From NCBI GenBank assembly GCA_902610655.1, contig CACLWL010000003.1, positions 1 through 64,000 on the forward strand: a DNA stretch of 64,000 bases, in the 5' to 3' direction. This document shows, in pieces, positions 9,814-20,872 of this stretch. The notes under the pieces were generated by a model. The model was not told where the DNA came from. It saw only the letters and a list, made by a program, of their open reading frames with translations, and did no database searches. Numbering within the stretch: the first letter of the stretch is position 1; each line of letters starts with the position of its first letter. The DNA is from an uncultured Pelagibacteraceae bacterium (lineage in GTDB: Bacteria; Pseudomonadota; Alphaproteobacteria; Pelagibacterales; Pelagibacteraceae). A program made the position numbers and the translations under genes.

Positions 9814-11133
9814 TTATTTTCCTCCAACAATCATCCCTTCAACTAGCATTGTAGGTGAATTGGTTGAATAGTTAAATTCTAAATCATTGGCTAATGATAT
9901 ATTTTTATAAATATTATTTAAATTTCCAGCTATTGTTATTTCGCTTACAGGATAGGAAAACTCACCATTTTCAACCATTAATCCAGATGCACCAACTGAA
10001 TAATCTCCAGTAATTATGTTTGATCCCCTACCAATTGTCTCTGTAATATAAAGCAGCTTTTTAGTTGAGTTGAGTAATTCCTCAAAACTTAAATCACCAT
10101 TTAGGAAATATAAATTTGATGAACCACTAGCTCTACCATTTGATTTTTTTTTTATTTTTTTTCCGTTGTAAGTATCAATTAAAAGATCATTTAAAGCTCC
10201 ATCTTTTACAAGTTCTAAAGGTTTCGTCTTAACCCCTTCAATATCAAAATATCTCGAGCCATTTGCTTTTTTAATGTCAGCTTTATCTTGAATATTAATT
10301 TTATCTCCAAATACTTTTTTATTTAGTTTATCTTTTAAAAAAGTTGTTCCTTTTGCAAATGCACTAGAGGATATAGCACTTGAAAATGAGGATAAAAAAC
10401 CTTTAGCAATTCTTTTATCGAAAATAATATTTAATTTCTCACTTTTTATTTTTTTTGGATTCAATTTTTTTAACGCTAATTCAGCAGCTTTTGATCCTAA
10501 TTGTTTTGGTTTAAGAATATCATTAAAAAAACGTTTGCTACTGTACTCGTAATCTCTCTCCATGCTTCCATTATTTTTTGATACTACCTCACAATAGGCT
10601 GTAAACTGAGATGTTTTATAACCATCAGAAAATCCACTTGAATTTGCTAAAATAAAATTTGATTTATTTTGGCTAAAGCCCGATCCATTGGTATTAACAA
10701 TATCTTTTCTGGAAAAAGCCTCTTCCTCAGCTTCGTTTATGTATTCTATTTTCTTTTTATTTTCTAAAACTGTTTCATCATACAAATCTAGTTCTTTATC
10801 ACCTTTAAAATAAAGTTCTTTATCTGCCAGAGAGTTTAGCTCATCTTCAGGTGTTATTTTAGTACTCTCAACGCATCTATTAATCAGACCATCTAAATTT
10901 TTTGTATGCAGATCTGAGGATGAAATTGTAGACTTTTTTTTACCAATGTAAGTTGTTAATGTAATACCTAAATTTTCAGACCTTGTTGAGCCATCTAATT
11001 TTCTATTTCTTACACTTACATCCTCAGATACTGAATGCATTACCATTACACTTACATCAGTTGAGCCAAGTTTATTAGATTTAGATAAACATTGCTCAGC
11101 AATATTATTTAGATAATCTTTTTCTTTTATCAT
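9814..11133 (-). CDS. pmbA: TldE/PmbA family metalloprotease subunit
   Basis: TldD/PmbA family architecture, paired with tldD. Confidence 0.9.
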   Translation of the reverse strand: MIKEKDYLNNIAEQCLSKSNKLGSTDVSVMVMHSVSEDVSVRNRKLDGSTRSENLGITLTTYIGKKKSTISSSDLHTKNLDGLINRCVESTKITPEDELNSLADKELYFKGDKELDLYDETVLENKKKIEYINEAEEEAFSRKDIVNTNGSGFSQNKSNFILANSSGFSDGYKTSQFTAYCEVVSKNNGSMERDYEYSSKRFFNDILKPKQLGSKAAELALKKLNPKKIKSEKLNIIFDKRIAKGFLSSFSSAISSSAFAKGTTFLKDKLNKKVFGDKINIQDKADIKKANGSRYFDIEGVKTKPLELVKDGALNDLLIDTYNGKKIKKKSNGRASGSSNLYFLNGDLSFEELLNSTKKLLYITETIGRGSNIITGDYSVGASGLMVENGEFSYPVSEITIAGNLNNIYKNISLANDLEFNYSTNSPTMLVEGMIVGGK

Positions 11134-11135
11134 TT

Positions 11136-12548
11136 TTATAGTTGAGTGCCACCAACTGTCATATTGTCAATTAAGAGAGATGGCTGACCAACTCCAACTG
11201 GAACCCCTTGTCCAGACTTACCACAAGTTCCGATACCAGGGTCTAACATCATATTATTGCCAACCATCAAAACTTCTTTAAGAGATGATGGGCCGTCACC
11301 AATTAAAGTTGCTCCCTTTAAAGGTGCACCAATTTTACCATCTACTATTTCATAAGCTTCTGTACAATTAAAAACAAACTTTCCTGAAGTAATATCAACT
11401 TGTCCACCCCCAAAGCTAACAGCAAAAATCCCCTTATTTACAGAATTAATCATCTCTTCCTGAGTATGAGTACCGTTTAACATTATTGTATTACGCATTC
11501 TGGGTAGTACGATATGTTTGTAATTTTCTCTTCTCCCATTGCCTGTAGACTTAGTATTCATCAATCGTGCATTTAATCTATCTTGCATAAAGTTTTTTAA
11601 AATTCCTTTTTCAATTAAAACTGTCCTTTCTGTAGGAGTTCCTTCATCATCAATGTTAAGACTTCCTCTTCTATTATCTATAGTTCCATCATCAATAATA
11701 GTGACACCTTCACTAGCAACCCTTCGTCCAACTAAATTATGGAAAACAGAGGTTTTTTTTCGATTGAAATCGCCTTCTAGACCATGCCCTATTGCTTCAT
11801 GTATTAATATCGCTGGCCAACCAGGTCCAAGAACAACTTTCATTTCACCTGCAGGAGATGGTTTGCTTTTTAAATTAGTTGTAGCAATTCGAAATGCTTC
11901 ATCACACAACTTCTTCCAACTTCCATCTTTCAGATATTCATCATAAGACTGTCTTCCACCAACTCCATATACAGCAGTTTCTTTTCTACCATTTTTTTCT
12001 ACCATCATTGATATATTTATTCTAACCAGAGGTCTACTGTCTTTAAGTAATTCACCCCCTAGTCTTAATATTTCAACATTTTTTTTCTCTCCTAGAAAAC
12101 TAGCTGAGACCTGTTTCACAGATTGATCTTTTGATCTTGAATATTCATTCATTAAATTTAACAATTCTATCTTTGCATTTAAGGACTTTGTCTCGATAGG
12201 ATCTATATCGTTATAAAATTTTTGATTTGTTTTTTTAATTTCAGAATTGTAAGTACCTTTTTTACTCTTAAGAGTTGACTTTAAATTTTCACTTGATTTT
12301 TTAAGAGACTCCTCTGAAATTTCGTTTGAATGTGAGTAAGCGATCACATCATCAGTAATTGCTCTAAAACCATAACCTGAGTCTATACTATATTCTGAGC
12401 TTTTAATTTTGTTATCATCTAAAGTTACAGTTTCAAATTTTGTATCTTCTATATATAACTCTCCATCATCACAATCGTGTAATGTATCTGAAACGATTTT
12501 ATCTGCAGTATCTAGAGATAAATCTGAGTTTTTAAGTAAATCTGACAT
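11136..12548 (-). CDS. tldD: TldD family metalloprotease
   Basis: HEAIGHGLEGDFNRKKTS metal-binding motif. Confidence 0.95.
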   Translation of the reverse strand: MSDLLKNSDLSLDTADKIVSDTLHDCDDGELYIEDTKFETVTLDDNKIKSSEYSIDSGYGFRAITDDVIAYSHSNEISEESLKKSSENLKSTLKSKKGTYNSEIKKTNQKFYNDIDPIETKSLNAKIELLNLMNEYSRSKDQSVKQVSASFLGEKKNVEILRLGGELLKDSRPLVRINISMMVEKNGRKETAVYGVGGRQSYDEYLKDGSWKKLCDEAFRIATTNLKSKPSPAGEMKVVLGPGWPAILIHEAIGHGLEGDFNRKKTSVFHNLVGRRVASEGVTIIDDGTIDNRRGSLNIDDEGTPTERTVLIEKGILKNFMQDRLNARLMNTKSTGNGRRENYKHIVLPRMRNTIMLNGTHTQEEMINSVNKGIFAVSFGGGQVDITSGKFVFNCTEAYEIVDGKIGAPLKGATLIGDGPSSLKEVLMVGNNMMLDPGIGTCGKSGQGVPVGVGQPSLLIDNMTVGGTQL

Positions 12549-12560
12549 TTTTTTAATTTC

Positions 12561-13187
12561 CTATAATGTAATAAAATTTTCTATTATTCTAAGCCCTATT
12601 TTGTCACTCTTTTCAGGGTGAAATTGAGTTCCAAAGATATTCTCTTTTTCTGCAGCACATACAACTTTCGATGAATAGTCCGTTGTTGCAGCAATTACGG
12701 ATTTGTCTTCAGGTATAAATTCATAACTGTGCACAAAATACATGTGAGATTTATCTTCTATATTATTAAAAATCTTACTATCTTTAACAATATTAATTTC
12801 ATTCCATCCGATATGTGGAAGCTTAAATTTACCGTTTTGATTATTAATTTTAGACACTTTACCTGAAATCCATCCTAGACCTTTTGTTTCAGTTTCTTCA
12901 TAACCAACATCTGCAAACATTTGTAATCCTACACAAATACCCAGAAGTGGTTTTTTATTTGTTATAACAAATTCATTTAAAACATCATCTAAACCATTGA
13001 TTTTTTTTAAAGCATCTAAGCAACTTTTAAACGATCCTTGGCCTGGTAAAACAATTTTGTCTGAAGATTTTATTTTATTTAAATCTGATGATACCTCTAT
13101 TATTGCTTTATTTTGTGCAACCTCCTTAAAAGAGTTTATTACAGAGCTAATATTGCCCGAGCTGTAATTAACGATTGTGACTTTCAT
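12561..13187 (-). CDS. hisH: Imidazole glycerol phosphate synthase amidotransferase subunit HisH
   Basis: LLGICVGLQMFAD; FGTQFHPEKS. Confidence 0.97.
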   Translation of the reverse strand: MKVTIVNYSSGNISSVINSFKEVAQNKAIIEVSSDLNKIKSSDKIVLPGQGSFKSCLDALKKINGLDDVLNEFVITNKKPLLGICVGLQMFADVGYEETETKGLGWISGKVSKINNQNGKFKLPHIGWNEINIVKDSKIFNNIEDKSHMYFVHSYEFIPEDKSVIAATTDYSSKVVCAAEKENIFGTQFHPEKSDKIGLRIIENFITL

Positions 13188-13197
13188 TAATTCTTTT

Positions 13198-13788
13198 TTA
13201 TAAAGAACCTTTTGTAGAGGGAACTGTATTTTTATTTTTAGGATCTAATTCAAGCGCTGCTCTTAATGATCTAGCAAGTCCTTTATAACAAGATTCGATT
13301 ATGTGATGGCTGTTATCACCGTAAATATTTTCAACATGCATAGTTATTCCAGCTGACTGAGCAAATGCCTGAAACCATTCTTTGAATAACTCGGTGTCCA
13401 TTTCGCCTAATTTTTCAACCTTTAATTTAACGTTCCAGATTAGATATGGTCTATTAGACATATCAATTGCTACCCTTGTTAATGTTTCGTCCATAGGCAA
13501 CAAGGCGTGCGCATATCTTTTAATACCAACGAAATTTTTTGATGCTTTCTTTAAGCATTCACCAATTGCAATTCCAGTGTCTTCAGTTGTGTGATGTAAA
13601 TCAATATGAGTATCTCCTTTTGCTTTAACCTTAAGATCAATTGAAGAATGTTTCGATAGTTGTTCTAGCATATGGTCTAAAAAACCAATTCCTGTGTCAA
13701 TTTTGTATTGGCCTTTACCATCTATATTAAGTTCCACCTTAATTGATGTTTCTTTTGTTTTTCTAGTAATATCAGCTTTTCTCTTCAT
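13198..13788 (-). CDS. hisB: Imidazoleglycerol-phosphate dehydratase HisB
   Basis: [28 protein letters not shown]. Confidence 0.98.
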   Translation of the reverse strand: MKRKADITRKTKETSIKVELNIDGKGQYKIDTGIGFLDHMLEQLSKHSSIDLKVKAKGDTHIDLHHTTEDTGIAIGECLKKASKNFVGIKRYAHALLPMDETLTRVAIDMSNRPYLIWNVKLKVEKLGEMDTELFKEWFQAFAQSAGITMHVENIYGDNSHHIIESCYKGLARSLRAALELDPKNKNTVPSTKGSL

Positions 13789-13878
13789 TATTTTAATACG
13801 TATATATTCATTATTTGCTTATATCAATAAAAGTAATCAAGCACTTGAACTATTAGGATTAATATCCATCTAGTAAAT

Positions 13879-14394
13879 ATGACAACAATTGTGTTAGTTA
13901 GAAAAGATAAAAACGTTGTGGTTGCTAGCGATGGTCAAGTTAGCATGGGTAATACTGTTATAAAAAGAACAGCAAATAAAGTTAGAAAAATTGAGAAAAG
14001 AAATGTGATTGCAGGATTTGCTGGATCGACAGCTGATGCGCTAACGTTATTTGAAAGATTAGAATCTAAATTAGAAAAACATGCAGGAAATTTAACAAGA
14101 GCTGCTGTTGAGCTTGCGAAAGACTGGAGAACAGACAAATATTTAAGAAGATTAGAAGCATTAATGGCAATTGGGGATAAAGAAAAAAGTTTTATAATCT
14201 CAGGTACTGGTGATGTTCTAGAACCAGAGGGTGATGTTATAGGAATTGGATCAGGTGGAAATTATGCTTTAGCATCAGCGAAAGTATTGATGGACACAGA
14301 TTTGTCAGCGGAAGAGATTGCTAAAAAAGCTATTAAAGTAGCCTCAGAGATCTGTGTATTCACAAATAATAACGTCAATATTGAGAAAATATAA
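13879..14394 (+). CDS. hslV: ATP-dependent protease peptidase subunit HslV
   Basis: [23 protein letters not shown]. Confidence 0.98.
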   Translation: MTTIVLVRKDKNVVVASDGQVSMGNTVIKRTANKVRKIEKRNVIAGFAGSTADALTLFERLESKLEKHAGNLTRAAVELAKDWRTDKYLRRLEALMAIGDKEKSFIISGTGDVLEPEGDVIGIGSGGNYALASAKVLMDTDLSAEEIAKKAIKVASEICVFTNNNVNIEKI

Positions 14395-15761
14395 TGGAAA
14401 AAAATAATGTTACACCTCTAGTGCCAAAAGATAAAAAAAATCAAGAAGACACTTTTATAAGCTCGCTATCTCCTAGAGAAATAGTTTCAGAGTTAGATAG
14501 ATTTGTAGTTGGACAAAACAAAGCTAAGAGAGCTGTTGCTATCGCACTTAGAAACAGGTGGCGAAGACAAGCTTTAAAGGGTGATATGAAAGATGAAGTT
14601 TTGCCAAAAAATATATTAATGATTGGCCCAACCGGTGTTGGAAAAACAGAAATATCTAGACGTTTATCTAAACTTGCTGAAGCTCCATTTGTAAAAGTTG
14701 AAGCGACAAGATTTACAGAAGTTGGATATGTGGGAAGAGATGTCGAACAAATAGTAAGAGATTTACTTGAAATAGCTATCGCAATGGAAAAAGTTAAAAA
14801 AAGAAAAGAGGTTTATGCACAAGCTCAAAAACAAGCTGAAGAGAAAGTTTTAGATGCAATAGTTGGGAATAAAGCAAGCGTTGCAACTAGAGAAAGTTTC
14901 AGAAAAAGATTAAGAAATGGAGATCTAGATGAGAATGAAATTGAAATTGCTGTTAACGAAGCAAGTTCAATGCCATCATTTGAAATTCCTGGAATGCCAG
15001 GGGCCAATGTCGGAATGATAAATATTGGAGAGATGCTTGGTAAAGGTATGGGCAATAAACCCAAAAAGAAAAAAATGACTGTAAAAGAATCCCATGAGAT
15101 TTTGATTAATGAAGAGTCTGATAAATTAATTGAACAAGATAAAATTATTAAGTCGGCAAAAAATTCTACAGAAGACAACGGTATAGTATTTCTTGATGAA
15201 ATAGACAAAATCTCTGCAAGAACTGATAGAGTTGGTGGAGACGTATCTAGAGAAGGAGTTCAAAGAGATCTGTTGCCATTAATTGAAGGTACAACTGTAA
15301 GCACAAAATATGGCCCAATAAAAACTGATCATATACTTTTTATAGCTTCTGGCGCTTTCCAATTAGCAAAACCCTCAGATCTTTTGCCTGAACTACAGGG
15401 AAGATTACCAATAAGAGTTGAGCTTGAAGCTTTGACTAGCGATGATTTCAAAAAAATTTTAAGAGAACCAGATAATAGCTTAATCAAGCAGTATAAAGCA
15501 TTATTAAAAACAGAAAATGTAGAATTAGAATTTTCAGATGATGGAATTGACGCTATAGCTAATATTGCTACTGAAGTAAACTCAACTGTTGAAAATATTG
15601 GTGCTAGAAGACTACATACTATAATTGAGAAGGTCTTGGATGAAATTAGTTTTACAGCTACTGACAGATCTGGAGAAAAAATTATTGTAGACTCAGAATA
15701 TATTAAGAAAAATTTAGGTGAGTTAGTTAAAGATACTGATTTATCAAAATTTATTTTATAA
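14394..15761 (+). CDS. hslU: ATP-dependent protease ATPase subunit HslU
   Basis: [16 protein letters not shown]; adjacent to hslV. Confidence 0.98.
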   Translation: MEKNNVTPLVPKDKKNQEDTFISSLSPREIVSELDRFVVGQNKAKRAVAIALRNRWRRQALKGDMKDEVLPKNILMIGPTGVGKTEISRRLSKLAEAPFVKVEATRFTEVGYVGRDVEQIVRDLLEIAIAMEKVKKRKEVYAQAQKQAEEKVLDAIVGNKASVATRESFRKRLRNGDLDENEIEIAVNEASSMPSFEIPGMPGANVGMINIGEMLGKGMGNKPKKKKMTVKESHEILINEESDKLIEQDKIIKSAKNSTEDNGIVFLDEIDKISARTDRVGGDVSREGVQRDLLPLIEGTTVSTKYGPIKTDHILFIASGAFQLAKPSDLLPELQGRLPIRVELEALTSDDFKKILREPDNSLIKQYKALLKTENVELEFSDDGIDAIANIATEVNSTVENIGARRLHTIIEKVLDEISFTATDRSGEKIIVDSEYIKKNLGELVKDTDLSKFIL

Positions 15762-16368
15762 CTTTATACTCAAAATTTTGGGTATTTTCATTTACTTGTA
15801 ACTCAACGGCCCCATTTCTTAAATGGAATTTTCTAGCCATATCAGTTAACGGAGAAAGAGTAACAAGTCTATTCAGATGATTTGATTTTTTTATCATTTT
15901 ATAAATCTCTTTAACTATAAGCTTTCCCCCTCCTTTTTTCTTTGACCAAACAGTGTAAGCTATTGCTATTCTTCCAACTTTATTTGGATCTCTTTGAACA
16001 TTCTTTAAAAATGCATCTTTACTAAATAATTCAAGTTCCTCAACAGATTTAGGTATTTCATCTGTAAATGCAAAACACATTACTGCGTAAATTTCATCTT
16101 TGAACTTAACTCCAAAAATTTTTCTTCCATAGCTAGTTCTAAATAGGTTGTCTAATTCTGGTCTAACAGGATCTTCAGAGATATTACATTTTTCTAACTC
16201 TACAAGCTCTGCTCCTTTTACCCAATAAAAAAAATCTTTTAAATTTTTTTTGATATCTGTTTGACTTTTTACAATTTTTGCTTTTTCAGATACAACAGAA
16301 AAATTTTTTTTAATATCAATTTTGCTTTTTCTTAATCTGGCCTTTATTCTTGGCTTAAAGTTTTTCAT
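15751..16368 (-). CDS. Putative GNAT-like acetyltransferase / hypothetical
   Basis: Weak GNAT-like pattern ([29 protein letters not shown]). Confidence 0.5.
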   Translation of the reverse strand: MKNFKPRIKARLRKSKIDIKKNFSVVSEKAKIVKSQTDIKKNLKDFFYWVKGAELVELEKCNISEDPVRPELDNLFRTSYGRKIFGVKFKDEIYAVMCFAFTDEIPKSVEELELFSKDAFLKNVQRDPNKVGRIAIAYTVWSKKKGGGKLIVKEIYKMIKKSNHLNRLVTLSPLTDMARKFHLRNGAVELQVNENTQNFEYKVIK

Positions 16369-16373
16369 ATAAG

Positions 16374-16787
16374 TTAACTTTTTTTTAAGTAAATATTAAA
16401 ACTTCCTTTATTTTTAGAGTAACTTTCATCAAAATTTATAGATTTAATTTTTTTCATTAATTCTGAATTATTTTTTATAAATTCTGGCACAGAATGTTTT
16501 AAAATTCCTAAATTAGTTGATGAATAAGGGTCATCTGTATTCTTTGATCTCAAACCTTTGCCTGTAATAATATTTATTGATTTTACTTTTTTATCGTAAC
16601 ATTCATTAACAAATTCAAATATTTTTTTATTTGCATCATCTAATGAGTAACCATGTAAATCTATCTCCATATGAATATCCTTATTTAATCTTTTTTTATA
16701 AGAAATATCTTTGTCATGAATCTTATCTTTACTTTTTATAAAATTTTCCCAGTCTTTTTTGTCTTTTTCAGAAATTTTTTTAATCAA
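16374..16787 (-). CDS. Smr domain protein
   Basis: EIDLHGYSLDDANKKIFEFV...INIITGKGLRS. Confidence 0.9.
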   Translation of the reverse strand: MIKKISEKDKKDWENFIKSKDKIHDKDISYKKRLNKDIHMEIDLHGYSLDDANKKIFEFVNECYDKKVKSINIITGKGLRSKNTDDPYSSTNLGILKHSVPEFIKNNSELMKKIKSINFDESYSKNKGSFNIYLKKS

Positions 16788-17371
16788 GTTTCTGTGCTAA
16801 TTAACAACCAATTTGGATTATTTGAAGTTACGTCTTTTGAGAATGTCCAAGTATCAAATACTTTTTTGATTTTTTTTGGGTCTCCAGATAAAATATTATT
16901 ATCTTTATCTTTAACGCATGAAATAATCTCACTAACAAAACTGACTGTTACTTCTAAAAAACCTTTTTTATTTTCATGATTTTTGATTTCAGCTGTATCT
17001 ATTCCTATAAATGTTGTTTCTGATACCTGCCCACTAGCATCTCTTGTTTTTATCGCTTCGTCAAATTGATCATAAACTTTTTTATCTAAAAGTTGTTTCA
17101 CATTTTTTAAATTTCCTGATGAGAAACTAGTAATAATTGTTTCATATGCAATTTTTGCCCCAGAAAGAAAATCTTTTTTTGCTTTTTCATCAAATGTTTT
17201 TTCATTTAAATTTTTTTTGGATTTCTCTGCAGGAAAGTCATGAGCAAAACTTGCTGACATTTTGTCCTCAAAACCTGACTTTTTTCCTAGAATACCTCTC
17301 AATCGCAAGAAAATAAAACCTGCAATCATCGCTAAAAGTATTATATCTATATACTCGAAACTATAATTCAT
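16784..17371 (-). CDS. Tim44-like domain protein
   Basis: N-terminal TM, Tim44-like C-terminal domain; conserved beside secB/fxsA in alphaproteobacteria. Confidence 0.85.
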   Translation of the reverse strand: MNYSFEYIDIILLAMIAGFIFLRLRGILGKKSGFEDKMSASFAHDFPAEKSKKNLNEKTFDEKAKKDFLSGAKIAYETIITSFSSGNLKNVKQLLDKKVYDQFDEAIKTRDASGQVSETTFIGIDTAEIKNHENKKGFLEVTVSFVSEIISCVKDKDNNILSGDPKKIKKVFDTWTFSKDVTSNNPNWLLISTET

Positions 17372-17429
17372 AGTACAATAATATTTACTATGTTATTTAA
17401 TTTCAACAAACAATTTATTTAAAAGACAA

Positions 17430-17849
17430 ATGAACGCGTTTTTATTATTAATAATTTTAGTTCCAGCCATTGAGATTTATCTTTTTATAGAAATTGGGGG
17501 TAAAATCGGAGCTTTCTACACAATATCGTTAATCTTTTTGACTGCGTTTGTGGGTATATATTATGCAAAATATGAGGGCTTTAATACTCTTCGATCAGGC
17601 ATGAGCCAAATGATGAAGAATGAGTTGCCACTATATGAGATAGTTTCTGGTGCTGCTCTAGCGTTTGGAGCATTACTTTTAATTATTCCTGGTTTTGCTA
17701 CAGATTTTATTGGTTTTGTAATGATTTTTCCACCAACAAGAAAAGTTATTCTAAATAAATATTCAAAGAGATATACAAAAGAAAAAAAATTTAAAGAAGA
17801 CTTTATAGAAGGCGAGTCTGAAGATATAGATAACAAGAAAAATGAGTGA
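17430..17849 (+). CDS. fxsA: FxsA family membrane protein
   Basis: LLIILVPAIEIYLFIEIGGKIGAFYTI... PGFATDFIGFVMIFPPTR. Confidence 0.92.
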   Translation: MNAFLLLIILVPAIEIYLFIEIGGKIGAFYTISLIFLTAFVGIYYAKYEGFNTLRSGMSQMMKNELPLYEIVSGAALAFGALLLIIPGFATDFIGFVMIFPPTRKVILNKYSKRYTKEKKFKEDFIEGESEDIDNKKNE

Positions 17850-18264
17850 GAAATATAAAATACTTTCAGGGTATGTAAAAGATTTGTCAAGTGAGACTCC
17901 TAATGTTGAAAGTTACTTATATACAAAAGATAATATATCAAAGTATGAACTTGATATTGATATTAATTCAAAACCATTAAAAGATAAACTAATAGAAGTA
18001 AATACAACTTTAAAGTTTCAAGATAAGTCCCAAACAGAAAAAAAATCATATTTTGAAGTTGTTTATAGTTCTATTGTTAAAATAGGTGAAGACATTAAGG
18101 TGAAAAAAGAATTACAGAAAATCATTCTTTGTGATATTCAAAATGAAATTTTTCCAAAATTGGAAAAAGTACTTATAAATATGATTACTGACTCCGGGTA
18201 TCCTGGTGTCAAATTTGATAAAAAAGTGGATTTTACAAAATTATTTAACGAAAAATTTAATTAA
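17842..18264 (+). CDS. secB: Protein-export chaperone SecB
   Basis: ORF with YVKDLSSETPNVESYL motif, LFPKLEKVL-like NEIFPKLEKVLINMI; synteny. Confidence 0.88.
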   Translation: MSEKYKILSGYVKDLSSETPNVESYLYTKDNISKYELDIDINSKPLKDKLIEVNTTLKFQDKSQTEKKSYFEVVYSSIVKIGEDIKVKKELQKIILCDIQNEIFPKLEKVLINMITDSGYPGVKFDKKVDFTKLFNEKFN

Positions 18265-18928
18265 AAAAATTTTTTTTAAGATTATTTTTTAAGTAAGTTT
18301 TGTGTAACTTTAACTCTTCCTCAGTTGGCTTAATAACTTTATTAAAATATTTAATTTTTTTGTTTAAATGTTCAGGTTCCTTAATAGAATTCCCAATTTT
18401 AAGATCTAAAGTGGGTTCTTTTTGATCAGCTAAATTAATATAGACTTTTGATAGCAGCTCACAATCTATAAGCGCAGTATGCTTTGCTCTTTTTGAGTTA
18501 TCAATTTTATATCTTTTACACAAAGCATCAAGGCTGTTTTGAGAACCTGGAAATTTTTTTCTAGCTAAATCAAGTGTATCAATAACATTATTGGCGATTA
18601 TATTATTTTTACCTAATATTGATAATTCATTATTTAAATGTGATAAATCAAAACTTGCATTATGTATTACCAATCTTTTATCTTTTATAAAATTCAAAAA
18701 TTCTTCAACAATTTGTGAAAATTTTTTTTGTGAGGATAAAAATACATCAGTATAACCGTGAACTTTTAAAGCTTGTTCTGATACTTTTCTTTCAGGATTT
18801 AGATAACAATGAAATTTTTTTGAAGTCAAAACAAAGTTATCTAACTCCAGACAGCCAATTTCTACTATCCTGTGCCCATCTTTAACATCTAAACCAGTTG
18901 TTTCTGTATCAAGAATTACTTCTTTCAT
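18257..18928 (-). CDS. dnaQ: DNA polymerase III epsilon subunit
   Basis: ILDTETTGLDVKDGHRIVEIG; exonuclease motifs. Confidence 0.97.
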   Translation of the reverse strand: MKEVILDTETTGLDVKDGHRIVEIGCLELDNFVLTSKKFHCYLNPERKVSEQALKVHGYTDVFLSSQKKFSQIVEEFLNFIKDKRLVIHNASFDLSHLNNELSILGKNNIIANNVIDTLDLARKKFPGSQNSLDALCKRYKIDNSKRAKHTALIDCELLSKVYINLADQKEPTLDLKIGNSIKEPEHLNKKIKYFNKVIKPTEEELKLHKTYLKNNLKKNFFN

Positions 18929-19500
18929 TTATTTAAGATTTTATATTTAAGTATTTTAACTTTTTTTTTTAAATTTTCACTTTTAAAATTATTTATAATC
19001 ACATAATTAGATTTTTTTTTCTTCATCTTTGGAGGTAATTGGAATTTACCTATTTTTTTAAGAAGTTTTAAATCAGATTTACCTCTTTTCCTTAATGCTG
19101 AGTTAATCTTTTTTTTTTTAGCACTTATGAAAATTACAATATCTGACTTTTTATTTAAGTTATTCTCAAAGTATAAAGGAATATCCAGCACAACAGCTTT
19201 TTTTAATTTGTTTTTTTTCAGAAATTTAAACATATTTTTTCTAACAGTTGGATGAACTATTTTTGAAATAATTTTAAGATTTTTTAAATTATTTTTAACC
19301 GCACGACCTATTTGTTTTTTTTTAATTGGGAAAGAAAAAATAAACTTGGGTAATTTTTTTTTAAGCTTTTTAAAAACATCACGATTATTTCTATAAATTT
19401 TTGAAACTTCGTTGTCTGCATTAAAAATTGGAAAGCCAAATAGTTTTGCAACAAATGTTTTACCAGAACCAATTTCACCTACTACAGAAATTCTAATCAT
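18925..19500 (-). CDS. coaE: Dephospho-CoA kinase
   Basis: VVGEIGSGKTFVAKLFG, synteny with dnaQ/aroE; unusually Lys-rich. Confidence 0.9.
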   Translation of the reverse strand: MIRISVVGEIGSGKTFVAKLFGFPIFNADNEVSKIYRNNRDVFKKLKKKLPKFIFSFPIKKKQIGRAVKNNLKNLKIISKIVHPTVRKNMFKFLKKNKLKKAVVLDIPLYFENNLNKKSDIVIFISAKKKKINSALRKRGKSDLKLLKKIGKFQLPPKMKKKKSNYVIINNFKSENLKKKVKILKYKILNK

Positions 19501-20297
19501 TATTTATTAAGTAAACTTTCAACTTTTTCGTCTATTTTTGGAAATATGTTATGCCATATTGCAAAAGCCTGGTGCGCCTGATAAATAAACATTTTCTTAC
19601 CGTTCTCAACTTTGTTTCCTGCTTTCTTCGCTTCCATTAAAAAACTTGTTTCTGTTGGATTGTATATAACGTCATAATAAAACTTATTTTTTCCTATTTT
19701 ATCATAATTTAAATCAATTTTATCAGTCTTATTAATACCTAAGCTTGATGCATTTATTAACATGTCTACATCATCTGGAATATTTTCTTTATCTATAATT
19801 TCAACGGTATTAAAAATTTTTTTTATATTTTCGGACTTTGTTAAGGTTCTATTATAAAGAAATATTTTCAAAGCTCCCATTCTTTTTAAAGCTATTATTA
19901 TTGAAGGCACTACACCACCCGCTCCAAATATAAAAATATTTTTTTTTTTAACATCATATCCGTATGATCGAATAGCAAGTTCAAAACCAGCAATATCAGT
20001 ATTGTGACCGATTATTTTTTGGTCTTTTAAATAAATAGTATTTACAGATTTTGTCTCTTCCGCTTCTTTTGTCAAAATATCCATAAACGATACAACTTCA
20101 TTTTTGAAAGGAACTGTTACATTTACTCCATGCAGTTTTTTAGATCTTACCTTTGATATTATTTTTTCAATTTCGTCTTTGTTAATTAATATTTTATCAT
20201 AAACTGCCTTTATTTTATTTTTTGCTATCCAATAATTATGTAGCAATGGAGACAAAGAATGTGCTATGGGATTTCCAATAACTATGTATTTTTTCAT
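19500..20297 (-). CDS. aroE: Shikimate dehydrogenase
   Basis: IGNPIAHSLSPLLHNYW; GVNVTVPFK. Confidence 0.97.
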   Translation of the reverse strand: MKKYIVIGNPIAHSLSPLLHNYWIAKNKIKAVYDKILINKDEIEKIISKVRSKKLHGVNVTVPFKNEVVSFMDILTKEAEETKSVNTIYLKDQKIIGHNTDIAGFELAIRSYGYDVKKKNIFIFGAGGVVPSIIIALKRMGALKIFLYNRTLTKSENIKKIFNTVEIIDKENIPDDVDMLINASSLGINKTDKIDLNYDKIGKNKFYYDVIYNPTETSFLMEAKKAGNKVENGKKMFIYQAHQAFAIWHNIFPKIDEKVESLLNK

Positions 20298-20872
20298 TTG
20301 TTTAAATAATCCTTTATCTTTTTTATTGGTAGGCCCATAATTGTATTCTCATCCCCCTCTATTTTTTCAAATAAGTTTTTACCCTCTCCCTCTATTTGAT
20401 AAACATTATAAGAGTATAGTGCTTCATCTGAAATTTTAGATAAATAATACTTAAGATCACCATCTGACATTTCTTTCATGGTTAGTTCTGCTTTATCCGT
20501 ATAATTCCATATCATTGAGCCATTTTTTGATATACAAACTGAACTTATTAAATCATGCTTTTTTCCATTAAGTTTTTTTAATATTTCTAACGCTTCTTTC
20601 CTGTTTTCAGGTTTGGAGATTAATTCTCCATTTAAATCAATTACACTATCAGCTCCAAGAACTAAGTCTTGATCCATTTTTTGACTGACTTTATTCGCTT
20701 TTAGTTCTGCTAAGTTTTTGGATATGATTTCTGGAGAAGCCCCTTCTTTAATAAGACTAGCTTTTATTGGTTCTTCGTCCACATTAGATGGTTTAACCAA
20801 ACAATTAATATTATTTTTTTTTAATATGTTTCTTCTAACTTTGCTTTTAGAAGCTAAAATAATATCAGGCAT
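20294..20872 (-). CDS. maf: Maf family nucleotide pyrophosphatase
   Basis: ILASKSKVRRNILKK; GADSVIDLNGELISKPE. Confidence 0.95.
   Translation of the reverse strand: MPDIILASKSKVRRNILKKNNINCLVKPSNVDEEPIKASLIKEGASPEIISKNLAELKANKVSQKMDQDLVLGADSVIDLNGELISKPENRKEALEILKKLNGKKHDLISSVCISKNGSMIWNYTDKAELTMKEMSDGDLKYYLSKISDEALYSYNVYQIEGEGKNLFEKIEGDENTIMGLPIKKIKDYLNK

Noticed and set aside
11539-11946. Plus-strand ORF (135 aa) opposite tldD
   Set aside because: Fully inside and antisense to tldD; no independent support
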